A stretch of 64,000 nucleotides of DNA, taken from contig JALQBC010000007.1 of NCBI GenBank assembly GCA_023375675.1, forward strand, positions 620,001-684,000, given 5' to 3'. The notes under the pieces are model-generated. The model was given only the letters and a program-made list of their open reading frames with translations, was not told where the DNA came from and ran no database searches. Origin of the DNA: Cytospora piceicola (taxonomy: Eukaryota; Ascomycota; Sordariomycetes; Diaporthales; Cytosporaceae). Positions within the stretch are counted from its first letter, which is position 1, and every line of letters starts with the position of its first letter. The position numbers and the translations under genes are program-made. Below, one piece after another: positions 45,913 through 56,673 of the stretch.

Positions 45913-46354
45913 CACCCCTTAAGGAAAGCTATCTACAGATAGGTTTCTCTACGTAAGCCCCTTTTCTTAAAATATTAACCCTTATAAAGGAGTAAGGTAA
46001 GTAAGGCCTATTATAGCTATATAGCTAACTATATTTAGTAGTATCGCTTACGAAACACGTTTCTTTTCCTTTTATTTACTATCACGTAGTTATTACTATT
46101 ACTACTATTACCGTAGTAGTAGTAGTAATAATAACTAGTAAGGCCTTAGTAGTTCTCTTTACGCGTTCCTTCTTAATCGTCTATATAATACCTTTTTATT
46201 TTAAAAATAAAGTAGCCGAAATAGTTAACGATATATTTTAAACTAAACTAAGCCTTATTTTAAAATAAGCTACCCTTATATATCTTTTTATATCTTTATC
46301 CCTTACGTCTTTTCTAATTAGTATATAGCCTAACGCTACTATCGTCTGTTTAAA

Positions 46355-46490
46355 CGATAACGACGACGATAAAGATAAGGATAAAAACGAGGATATAAAC
46401 GAAGATAAAGATAAGGTCGAAAACGAAAACGAAAACGAAGACGAGGAAAAGGACGAGGATAAAGGTAAAGGTAAGGCCGACGTAAAGCCT
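46355..46490. repeat. Purine-rich low-complexity tract inside the retroelement
   Basis: The plus strand is a long run of GATAAAGATAAGG/GAAAACGAAAACG-like units, almost purely purine apart from a C or T at regular three-base spacing. Read on the plus strand it would encode a Lys/Asp/Glu repeat. It lies in the 3' part of the element and is not explained by standard Copia genes. Confidence 0.6.
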
Positions 46491-49400
46491 ACCGTAAGTG
46501 CTTTTTCCGTAGTTCCTTTTACTAAGTTATCTGCTAATACTTTTATTCTAAAAAGATAAAAAGGTCGAAAGCTAGCTATAGCCTTTAACTACTTTTCGTA
46601 CTCTATATATAGTACGATCTGCCGGAATTTATACTATACCTTACTAACGCTATACTTATTAGCAGACGTATTAAAGGTTTATAGACTCTTATTACAACTA
46701 AGCTAAAAGTCGCGTAAAGGCATATACGTAGTACGTATAGGTTAGCTATACGTGCCTTTCTATACCGGTTAATATAAAGCTTAAAGTCTATACTTTCGAT
46801 TCCTTTTATAAAGGAATTCGAAAAGGCGTTTAAACCGATAAGGGTAAGGTAGAAAAGGTACGTCGTTACGTATATACCTCCTTTACTAGTGTTATAGCCG
46901 TTAAAGCTACGTAAAAGCAGGAGGCTTTTTTAAACCTTTACCTTTAATCGGTAATCTAGCTGTAAAAGAAAGCTACCGACCTTAAATATAATAGTCTGCT
47001 TAAAAATAATATAATATAATCTAAGCGCTTTTATACGCGGGCCGGTATACCTTATAACTCTCTTTTTCTCTTTAATTCTATAATATATACTTTTATATAT
47101 TTATATTAGATTAGTAAGTCCTTTAGCTTATTAATTATATCGTCTTTTAAGTCTTTTACTTTTCGTTTTCGAATCTTATCCTCGATATTAACTAGCTTAA
47201 GTTAAGTAATAAACTTTTAATAGCTAATAATAAAAAGTACCTTAGTTAGTCTATTAGTAACTATATTTAAAGTATTAACGTAATTAATATATAAGTATCC
47301 TTATTAAACTTTTTACTATAGCTAATAATTATATATATTTATATAACGAAGTTTTATATTAAGCTAAGTAATTTTTTTATTTACTAGCTTAATTGTCTAT
47401 ATATTATCGTATTACAGTTAAATAGTTTACTAGTTAAACTAAACCTTTAATTCTTATATAAGCCGATACTAGAAAAAGGCTTCTTTTAATACCTAAGTAA
47501 AAAAAAGTAACTTAGCTTTTATAGTAAAGGTAGTTATAGTATTTTACTTATTCGCTTTTTATCCGATATATCTACTAAACAATCTTATTATATATACCTA
47601 TAAACTTCGACGGTTTAAGCTATTATCGGTAAAAGACGAGTCGCTTTATACTTTAAAAAAGTCTACTCTTTTTAATTCGAAAGTAAGGGCTAATATTTAA
47701 GTAAGATATATTAAAACCCGGTCGGCTATTTTATAATACTATAACCCGGGATTAATATTAAACTACGTAAGCCTAAATATTATAAAAGCTATATTTAGCC
47801 TTATAATTACTACTATATATAAAATTAATCCGATTTTACGTTAATATAAACAGGCTAATATAATAAATACCCGGTCCGGATATAGTAATAGTTCTGCTAA
47901 AGCTATTAATATTTTATATAAAGCCTGCTACTATATTTACGTAAAGGACGATATTTTATTTATATAGTTTACTTAAAAAAGCTAGATCTTCTATATAGCT
48001 TTATCCCGAAGTATCGTAATACTTAAAAACTATTAAAGATTATCTCCGCCTATAATTCTATATTATAACTTTAGCTACTTAATAGCTTTTTTAGTTAGTT
48101 TCTTATCTTTACTTTAATACGTAATAATAATATTATTTACGTAAAAGAAAATTAGTATATTACTTCGTATAAAATAACAGGGCTTATAAAAAACTAAAGT
48201 AAAACCGATCTCTTTAAATATATAAGTAAGTTCTTTTTACTATAATAATAAAGATTCTTTAAGTCTATAAAAGGCCTTTTTTAATAGAAGGACTTACTTT
48301 AGCTTTCGATATCCTTATAGTATACGTATATAGATCTCTTTATTAAGTAATACGTTAACGAAAGTATTAACTGTATTATATTAAATAAGTTTAAAATCGA
48401 ACTTAGCTATAATCGTTATTACTATTCTAAATAACTTTCTAGTAAAAGTAGCTATATAAGTTTTTTTTATATCGCCTTTTTATTGTTAATCCTTTCGGAT
48501 AACTAGCCGGGCTTTATATTTAGTAAAAAACCCGTACTTATTATATTTATAGATATATACCTATATATAGTTTAGTAAAGTCTTTTTAGCTACTATACCT
48601 ACTACCTTTTCTTCTTATAACCGTATTTCTTTATAGCTTTAAAGATAGTCCCTCTCTACTTATTTAAATAAGTCTTTATAAATATATCTGTAGCGTTTAT
48701 AAAACGTCTTTAGAGCTAAAGGTAGCTCTTATTTATATATCTTCTGTCTTTTTTATAAGCGGTATAATATCGTACCCGGATTTACGCTTTTTATCCTTCG
48801 GGATAACCTTTTTATCTCTCTTTATACTATACCCTTTATAATAATCTTTCCGTCTTACTATCTTAACTAGTTTTATAGTTTTCTTATATTAAACGCTAAG
48901 ATTTATAAATATACCTTATTAGTTTAAAGTGCTATCTTATCTCTTAAGCACTTTTCGTCTATTCTTATTATAAAGGCCGTAAAAATAAAGCTATATAGCG
49001 GAAAAAGAGATACCTTTAAAGTTAGCGGGTATATATACGTCTTACTTAAAAGGTAATTAGTTTCCTTAATATACTCTTTTACTATTTTATTCTTGTTTTT
49101 ATATACTTCTGCTTTTATATTAACTTTAACGTAAACGGTACTACTTTCGAAATCTTTTACTTCTTCCTTTTTAAGTAAAGCACTTATTAGGTTTTCTTAT
49201 AAGATTATCCGTTAATATAAGTATTCTTATAATATATCGGTATCTACTTTTCGGATATTATCTTATAGATAGTTTATCTAGTTACTAAATATTATCTTTT
49301 TATCGAAAATAACATTTTTTAAAGTATATATCTTATTAGTTTAAAGGTTTTATATCTTATAGATATTAGTTAATTTATATTTTATAAGGTAGCTTATTTA

Positions 49401-51945
49401 AGCTTAAAGGTTTATCTTCTTTAGTTATTCTATTTTACTTTATACCGTAAATATTATTATATATATTTTATAGCTAAATACCTACAGATAGTATACTTAA
49501 AGGCGGAAATTAGTAAAGAACTTAGCTATAAGTTTATTCTATTTCTTTAACGAAGTCTTCTATCGCCTTTAAATATACTTCGAAAGCCGGTTATACAGAT
49601 ATATAGCTACTTTAATTACTTCTCTCTAAAAGAAATTTAAAAGTTTCGTATAAATTATTATATACTTCGCCTTTATAATAACTATACCCTTTAAACGTTC
49701 GGTAGTACCGTTCTATACTTATATCTAAAGTACTAAAGGCTCGATTTTAACGTTATTATCGTTTTTTAGCTAGTCTTTTAGCTACTATAGTTTAATAATT
49801 TCCCTATCGTATTCGAAGGTTTTAAGTATTACTCTTTTATTCTTTATAGTTTTTATAAAGGATTTTAGTAGACGTTTTAACGTAGTTTAGTCCCGGTTTC
49901 GAAGGTAATAGTCGTATATTACCTTTATTTTATAGTAGGTAAAGAAGGCTACTACTTTATATCTTTTAAAGTCTTTTATAATATCGGTAAAATTTAAGGC
50001 GAAACGTTAAATTTCCTATAGTTCTTCTCGAAAGACTTAAAACACTTATCTTTTTATCTTCCCTATAATATATCCGTTATATTCGTATATATAAAGCTTC
50101 TACCTTATTTAAATACCTCGATATAAGCTAGTAACCTTGTTAAGTCTTTTTAGCCCCGGATATCTTAGCCGTAGGTATTAAAATTTATCCGAAACCTATT
50201 ATCTTATTTTCTGTAACGTTATATTAAATAGAGCTATTCTTTTCTTAAACGTAACCTTAGTTATAGTATTTAAAAGCCTTTTTAGTATATTTTATCTATA
50301 TTTTATAAAGAAAGTATATAAGAGGGAGTTATCGTAGTTCTGTTTAATAGTATTTTAGTCCCTTTTATTATCTTAATAGTATCCTTTCTCTTAAAACTAG
50401 TTAAATAGTATTAGGTTATATACGAATCCCTTATAAAAAGCTACGTTTTTAACTCTAAATACCTTTAAGCCGTTATCTTTTTATACTTTAATATCGACGT
50501 CTCTCTATATAAAAATAAGTACTTTTTTATTTCTAGCGATTATATACTTAAAAAGGTCTACTACTTTAACGTTTATAAACCGATAAATATTATTAAAGAT
50601 AGGTATAGTTATACTTAAGTTTAGTAAGGTTAACTATATAAGTAGGTAAATAAATTCGATCTTTATATTTTAAAACGCTATTTATATTTTAACTAAAAAA
50701 GCGGCTAACGTATACCCTTATACTAGTTATTATTTATCTGCCTTTTAGATTTTAAGCCTTTCGATCCGACAGGCTAAGTCTTTATTCTACTAAATCCTTT
50801 ACTTCGTTATTAAAACGTTAAGATAATATAGTTTAAACTATAAAACGGCTTCTTTAAAAAATACTACCTAACAGTCCTATAAACAGTACGGTTTCTTATA
50901 TACTTCGTATAACGTTTTACTACGTTTAAGTAAAGATTCCTTTTTACTTTCTTTCCGTTTTAAGCCGTTTTAGGCTCGTTTTTTTCTTAGCCTACCTTTA
51001 CCTTATTCCGCCGATCCCTTTATTAAGGTTTCCTCCTAACTATATTAAACACTATATACTATGTATACGTTATATCTTATCCGGTTATATAAAGCGACCG
51101 CCTTTACTATTAAATATAGTTTTTAACGAAGGTCTGTTATTGTATAAATATAACTAAAACTACCGTTATTTATTCTCGACTAGTTAATAATTCTGTAACT
51201 AGTTACTTAGCCTTTAAGATAATCTATACGGCTAAATACTATAAACAAATAATCTGTTTAGCTATAGGCTTTAAAGACTTAAGAGATTTAATATCTATTA
51301 CCTATAGCTATCGCCTTTTCCTACTTCTTAATCTAAGTTATAAGTTATTTTTACGTTATTTTATAGTTTAAAGCCGTTAATATTATATCGTAATTATCCG
51401 AAGTATCGGCTTCTTTATTTTATATTTTTAGCTACGTTATCGCTAATAAATTAACGTATTAGTTATTTAAATCTCCGGTATAATAGTATATTAAAGTATA
51501 GGTTTTTATAACCGAATTTAACACTTAGCTCTATACCGCTACCTTTCGAGTCTTATATATATCTTACCTTTTTATACTAAACTTATAATCCCTTTATACC
51601 TATAGATAGTTTATATAGCTAGCTATAAATAGTTCCGAAACCTTAATAGCCGGGCTTAAAGCTTTACGCTATACCGCTGTTTAACGTATTAAAGTAGCCT
51701 GTTCGAACTCCTTTAATAGTAGTACTTATAAGGAAGATAGCTAAGCTTTCTCTTATATTACAGTTAGTTAAATATTTACCTATTCTACTTTAATTTTAAG
51801 CTAATTCTCGAAGGTGTTTTAATCTTTAAGGGTTTTATAAATAACCGTAGTATTAGCTAAGGTATTATAAGTTATTATTTCTTTTTCGAGCAGGTATACG
51901 TATAGTATAACGCGATTAACTCTTATAGCGTATAAAACTCTTAAT

Positions 51946-52111
51946 TATTATATATAATATATACTCGATTAATATATTAATATATTATCTCGTACCCCGC
52001 TTACTCGGGTACGCTAATTTCTATATTAAATATATCCCGAAGTTAATTGTATAACTTACTTATTCATACGGACCGAGGTATTTCCGCAGGCACCCCTGCT
52101 ACCGTCTAACA
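51946..52111 (-). repeat. LTR (right copy)
   Basis: 166 bp, aligned without gaps to the left copy. Its first nine bases read TATTATATA where the left copy has TGTCACACG. For the minus-strand element this is the 5' LTR. Confidence 0.93.
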
Positions 52112-52344
52112 ACTTCCCCTTTAGCCTTTCTTTTCCTTTCCTTAGCGAGTGCGTGCGTGCCCACCTTTCAAACCCCCTATCGACGTTGATCTCGCGCAAC
52201 CCAATTCAGTTCTGTTCAATCCAATACAGTTCAAACTCAATTCTAATTTTAATTCTAATTCTAATTCAGGCAGTCAGTCACTTGCATTTGAAACTTCCGC
52301 ACCATATCAAACGACGTTGAACCTTTCAACAGATACGTGCTGTC

Positions 52345-52490
52345 CACCGTCCACCGTCGGTCGAAATGATGCCTCTGTTGGTATGCTTTTTATGAGAAGT
52401 AATTCATATTGGAAACCATTGCACCATTTGGTAACTTACTTACTCTCATCCATTATACTGTCTCTTAGCTCTCGGGTTATGGGAGGGGGT
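52345..52490 (+). repeat. Diverged direct repeat, copy A
   Basis: Shares two well-conserved blocks with copy B: TCCACCGTCCACCGT-GGTCGAA at one end, and at the other a block of about 33 bp running CATCC..TATACTGTCTCT..GCTCTCGGGT.ATGG. The sequence between them is diverged. Confidence 0.7.
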
Positions 52491-54624
52491 GTTTGTGCAC
52501 GTAACCCTCCCCCGACAGTGGTGACAATCATGGAGGCTCTCGTCAACCAGACTATAATTCCTGTTCATAGACATGCAGATTATGATTGAGTAGGGCGTGT
52601 CGTGTCCTAGTACGTACAAGATATCAAAGTATCAGGCTATCTCTATCTCCAACCAACTCCGAAAAACTAAACTTAGAAGGAACCCATTTGATCCTTCTCA
52701 TTCCCTATCGCCTCCGCCTCCGCCTCCTTTGGTCGTCGCCCAACCCATCGGCCTCAGACAACCTATCGCATTCGACCATCTTCTTGCCCTTCGACGTCGC
52801 TAGTATTTCCGATATTGTCTCCTTCCTCATATCCTTCTCGGCCTGCTTCTGCGCAGCGTCCTGTACGATCTCCATGATCTCTTTTTACAGGGACGAGCAC
52901 AGGCACATTTCTGGGCAGGTCGCTATGCAGGTCTGACAGCCGGAGCTCTAGATGGCAGTTGTCGTCCTTGGTGAACGTGCGGTTTATGGCGTGGTACTGG
53001 CCCAATTGTTTTCGTGGTTCCGAAATAAACGGTATAAGTCCATAGTGATGGACTAGATGGGTGTTGGTGCCGGGAGCAGCTAGCATCAGCTTTTCCTCGC
53101 CGTATAAGGGATCGTAAGCACGAAGACCGAGCTTACATGTCCTTTAGAACGTGGGATCCAGTCTGTATTATTAAGATGATAATGTGAGTCTAGATCTAGT
53201 TGGTGCTGACCGGATAGATGGGAGGTAGCAATCGGGAGGGAGGTATTGAGTATGATATATGAGGAGAGGGGAGGTGGAGGAGAGATAAATCACTTCTAGC
53301 TCGCCCTCCGTCGAAGTTGTAGTCCCAGGAGAGTTATCAGCCTCGTAGTCACCAAGGCCAAGCAGGTCAGCACGGTCGAAGACGGCATGGTGTGTCGTGT
53401 TGTTCACCTTGACCTTTTTGACCTTTTTCGTATTCTGCTGGGCAGGGCGCCCACGTGAACTGAGCTGAGCGTGTGAACAAAGGTCCGTTGCGTCTTATAC
53501 GGTGCTTCTATCGTTATCTGTGTCGGAAACGACAGCAACCCCGTAATATTCTCTGAAGTTTAGGCAAGCCGCTACCATCCCAAACTCGAAGAGTGACAAG
53601 GGCAAGACGCAACCCTCAGAGTGATATAGGGAGCCGTCTCTATGTTGGAAAAGGAGGGAAACTACATCAGCAGCCCGCCGGGGGAGGGAGATTTGGTCAT
53701 TGTCGAGGTCATCGTCAAGGTCATTGTCGAGGTCTTCAGGTAGTCCCTGTTTGCTCATTTGTCTACTGGCATGAGCAACTCCAGCTTGGTCCTGTCGAGA
53801 GCCATCACCTTGTCCATCTTGTCCACCTTGCTGATCCTCATCTTCATCTTGGCCAACTGAGCTAACATTTTGAAGGGCAAGAACGTCCAGAGTCCGCCGG
53901 TGCTGGCGAGTATGGCCAAGCATCTTCCCTTGTCTTATGCGGTCCTGGGTTTATTGACCATATGTGTGCATACAGGGAGGCGCAGCCATTCTTTACTTCA
54001 AAGTCCCCATGCCACAGGTTAGGTGGAATATGGTAGTGTCATGAACTTTGTGTATGGTGTAGCATTTCGTAGTCCAGTGTCTATTTATTTGTGATTCTTA
54101 TTGTGCCTCTACGTATACCACAGTAGTAGAGTTATCAACTAGTTGTGCTCCTGGACGTTATCGATTAGCTGCACTTGCTGACGTCATGGCAGAGAGTAAA
54201 CATTCACATGTGATACTGCCCGCGCAGGCGGGCACAATACAAAGGGAAGGGCATTTGTTCGAGGAATAGTGTTCTCCCCTGCTCCTTGCGTCCTGGAAGT
54301 GCCCAGGTGGTTGTTATACTCAACTGGTCGTCAAGGATGAGAGGCATAGTTCCACGAAGAACAAGCCAGCAATGGGTGGGTGGTGGTGATGACTACGTGT
54401 GGAACTGCCACGAGAACGAGCACAATATGACTTCAACTGTCTAGCCACGTAAATTGCCAACCTCCAGGACAAACCATCCACCAGATATCAGCAGCTAAAG
54501 CAGACATCTTGCCAGCTTGAACTTCTGGGCGCGGTCCCGCAGCACCCACAAACGCAAATGTGCTGGACACCACAATAAGGCAGTAAACCCCATTTTGAAC
54601 TGCCGCCTCCCAATACATACATCC

Positions 54625-54790
54625 ACCGTCCACCGTAGGTCGAACAATAACGGGTTACTTCTTATGGAGAGTAAAATGAGCTTAATTATTCAGGAGTGGC
54701 ACGGCTTATGGTACATAATATTTCGAAATGCATCTTCATTATCTGATACTTACCTCCATCCGTATACTGTCTCTCAGCTCTCGGGTCATG
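54625..54790 (+). repeat. Diverged direct repeat, copy B
   Basis: The partner of the segment at 52345-52490, about 2.3 kb away. It ends a few bases before the stop codon of the oxygenase gene, so it lies in that gene's 3' flank. Confidence 0.7.
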
Positions 54791-54793
54791 GCT

Positions 54794-55963
54794 TCAGTCT
54801 GCTGGCTGCTTCCTTCTGCTGCCCTGCTCGAACCTCAACTGACACCACTGGTTAAACAAATCAGCCATAGTCTTACCCCATGGAATCAAGCCAAGTGGAC
54901 AGTCCAGGCTACTCACCTCTCCGCACGTGATGGGCTCGTACTTGGGCGGGTTTTCCTCGCTCGTGCAGCTGGGCAGCACACTGCACTTCTCGTTGAAGTT
55001 GAAGCCGAAGAAGATGGGCATCGAGTATCTAGCGACCGGCGCGTGGTTGTATACCCGGTGGACAGTCGACCTGAACCGGTCGTTCGACAACCTCATCAGG
55101 AAGTCCCCAATGTTGACCACAAACGTGTCCGCCACCGGGGGGACCTTGATCCACTCGCCCTCCTCGGTAAGAACCTGCAAGCCCCCCACGGAGTCCTGCC
55201 ACAGGAGGGTGAAGCACTGCAAGTCCGTATGGGCACCGAGGCCGACGTCGACCGGGGCACCGCCCGCCTCCTCGTTCGCGGGGTAGTAGTTCAGCACCCC
55301 GTCGGCGCCAGGATACGTCACGACGCCGTCGAAGTACGTCTCGGGCAGGTCCAGGGCGAGGGCAAAGATCCGGATCATGCGCCGCGCGAGCCTGAGGCAC
55401 CCCTGCCAGTACGCAATCACGTCCCTCTTGAAGCCGGGGAGATGGCTCGTGCCGTCCCAGACGAACTCCTCCCCGCGGATCCAGGGCTTGACCCCCTCCG
55501 GGACGGCGCCGGGGTCCTTGGGGTCCGGGTCGTACCGCGGGTCATACCGCCAGCCAAACGCCTCGCGGCGGTCGCGGGTCTCTGATGGTGAGGCCTGGGT
55601 CCCATGCTTCTCGATCCACCCGTTGAACCACTGCGACTTGGCTTTGGATACCGCACGCTTCTTGTCTGCCCCCTGGGCGAAGAACTCCTTGGTCTGTGTG
55701 AACGCAGCCTCGATGACTTCCTTGGGAATGCCGTGGTTCCTGATGTAAAAGAAACCGGTGTTCTCGGCAGCCCGGCGGACCGACTCAGCCAGTGCCTTGC
55801 GAGACCCGGAGTCTCCCCATATGCCTGACAGGTCGATTATAGGGACTTCAGATGGGTCACAGTCCCTCGGAGGCTTTCTCAGGACGTCTCTGAAGACAGG
55901 TCCGTACGCCGTCATGAGCTCCAGCTTGTACGGGGCTGACGTGGTCTCGGTCGTCGACGCCAT
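54794..55963 (-). CDS. 2-oxoglutarate/Fe(II) oxygenase, isopenicillin-N-synthase-like superfamily
   Basis: Two exons, complement(54794-54847, 54917-55963), give 366 residues. The 69-nt intron has no in-frame stop and is a multiple of three, so unspliced reading also looks open; splicing gives the family-typical YEPITCGEWCQLRF ending. An N-terminal DIOX_N domain (VPIIDLSGIWGD, TGFFYIRNHGIP) precedes the jelly-roll core with iron ligands His245, Asp247 (AHTDLQCFTLL) and His302 (STVHRVYNH), and the 2-oxoglutarate Arg312 in RYSMPIFF. Such enzymes hydroxylate or desaturate small molecules; the substrate cannot be read from the sequence. No biosynthetic cluster surrounds it. It is the first gene on the far side of the degenerate spacer. 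Confidence 0.92.
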   Translation of the reverse strand: MASTTETTSAPYKLELMTAYGPVFRDVLRKPPRDCDPSEVPIIDLSGIWGDSGSRKALAESVRRAAENTGFFYIRNHGIPKEVIEAAFTQTKEFFAQGADKKRAVSKAKSQWFNGWIEKHGTQASPSETRDRREAFGWRYDPRYDPDPKDPGAVPEGVKPWIRGEEFVWDGTSHLPGFKRDVIAYWQGCLRLARRMIRIFALALDLPETYFDGVVTYPGADGVLNYYPANEEAGGAPVDVGLGAHTDLQCFTLLWQDSVGGLQVLTEEGEWIKVPPVADTFVVNIGDFLMRLSNDRFRSTVHRVYNHAPVARYSMPIFFGFNFNEKCSVLPSCTSEENPPKYEPITCGEVSSLDCPLGLIPWGKTMADLFNQWCQLRFEQGSRRKQPAD

Positions 55964-56673
55964 ACTGGATCAAGATTTGCTGTTATTGTCAAGTCAGCAG
56001 AGCGGCGGGCTCTCGGGACTGCGTGTGGGGAGCAGGTGTCAGATGAAGACGCCCTTGGTTGCGCCCAGTATGTCCGAAGCAATGGTTACCTAGGTATATA
56101 GTACGTACGGTCGCGGTTGGAGGCGGGGATCGACCAAACCCTTAGTAAGTTAGATCTCAGCACTCTCCTACTCAGCAGTATTTCACCATCCCGCTACTAC
56201 TTTACACTATGCAAACAAAACCACTTGATACATTTCAGTAAATCCTTTCTCGATGCAATTTTAGGAAATCAGCAATCGACGACGCTCGTCAGTAATATCT
56301 GAGGGCAGCCTCAATCAGCCACGATTGTGTCCTTTACTTTTCACACAGCTCCTTTGCCCACCTGATGAACAATTGTGCGGACTCGACTTGCTCGAGATAG
56401 GTACATCTAACCCGAGATGATATCAACAGCAATATTAAGCTGGAAAGCCCAAGACACTGGTGATCAATCATGAACCGTATTATCATTGGCGACAGACCTT
56501 AGACGCAGCAGTAAAAGGCGCTATGGAAAGAGCAAGGCTATGTTTGTAAGGAGACCGTCGCTGCTGTCAGCATCTACTACCTGATATCTAGTCAATGCCG
56601 TACAAAACAACCCGTGTCCAATACCTCCGCTGCAGAGAACCTCGAGGTGCAAATCCTACGTTCGTGCGTCTCG
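55964..56673. other. Intergenic spacer
   Basis: The promoter of the oxygenase gene and the 3' flank of the kinase-like gene. One CCTAGGTA motif lies at 56088-56098. No gene is visible. Confidence 0.5.

Larger units (their letters stand above)
45742..52116 (-). mobile_element. RIP-inactivated Copia-type LTR retrotransposon with target-site duplication
   Basis: A full-length element of 6,365 bp (45747-52111) lies between two identical 5-bp repeats, ACTTC, at 45742-45746 and 52112-52116. It has 166-bp LTRs that begin TG and end CA in the less damaged copy. The interior is very AT-rich with stops in all frames and no ORF survives. On the minus strand near 48121-48146 a Copia reverse-transcriptase active-site region is still readable as FFYVNNIIIT, which RIP-type G-to-A changes would produce from YVDD. 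A purine tract, AAGGGGTG on the minus strand, abuts the LTR at 45913-45920 as a polypurine tract should. Together these fix the orientation as minus. Gag, protease, integrase and RNase H must lie around this site but are too mutated for me to place. RIP acts in the premeiotic sexual phase on duplicated DNA, so other copies should exist or have existed. Confidence 0.93.
52117..54793. other. 2.7-kb spacer with a duplicated segment and gene-like fragments
   Basis: No complete gene can be assembled. Two minus-strand stretches look partly coding: about 53495-53923 (acidic, with a LDNDLDDDLDND repeat) and about 52763-53460 (with segments such as AVFDRADLLGLGDYEADNS and HHYGLIPFISEPRKQLGQYH). I could not join them with phase-consistent introns. 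They may be an orphan gene or a decayed one. A diverged direct duplication links 52345-52490 to 54625-54790. Confidence 0.4.

Noticed and set aside
45913..51945. Intact transposon proteins
   Set aside because: The interior has stops in all frames and no ORF of useful length; only the mutated RT motif can be read.
52149..52589. 146-codon plus-strand ORF just right of the retroelement
   Set aside because: Low complexity Asn/Ser (AATTCTAATTCTAATT repeat) and overlap with a diverged repeat; no support as a gene.
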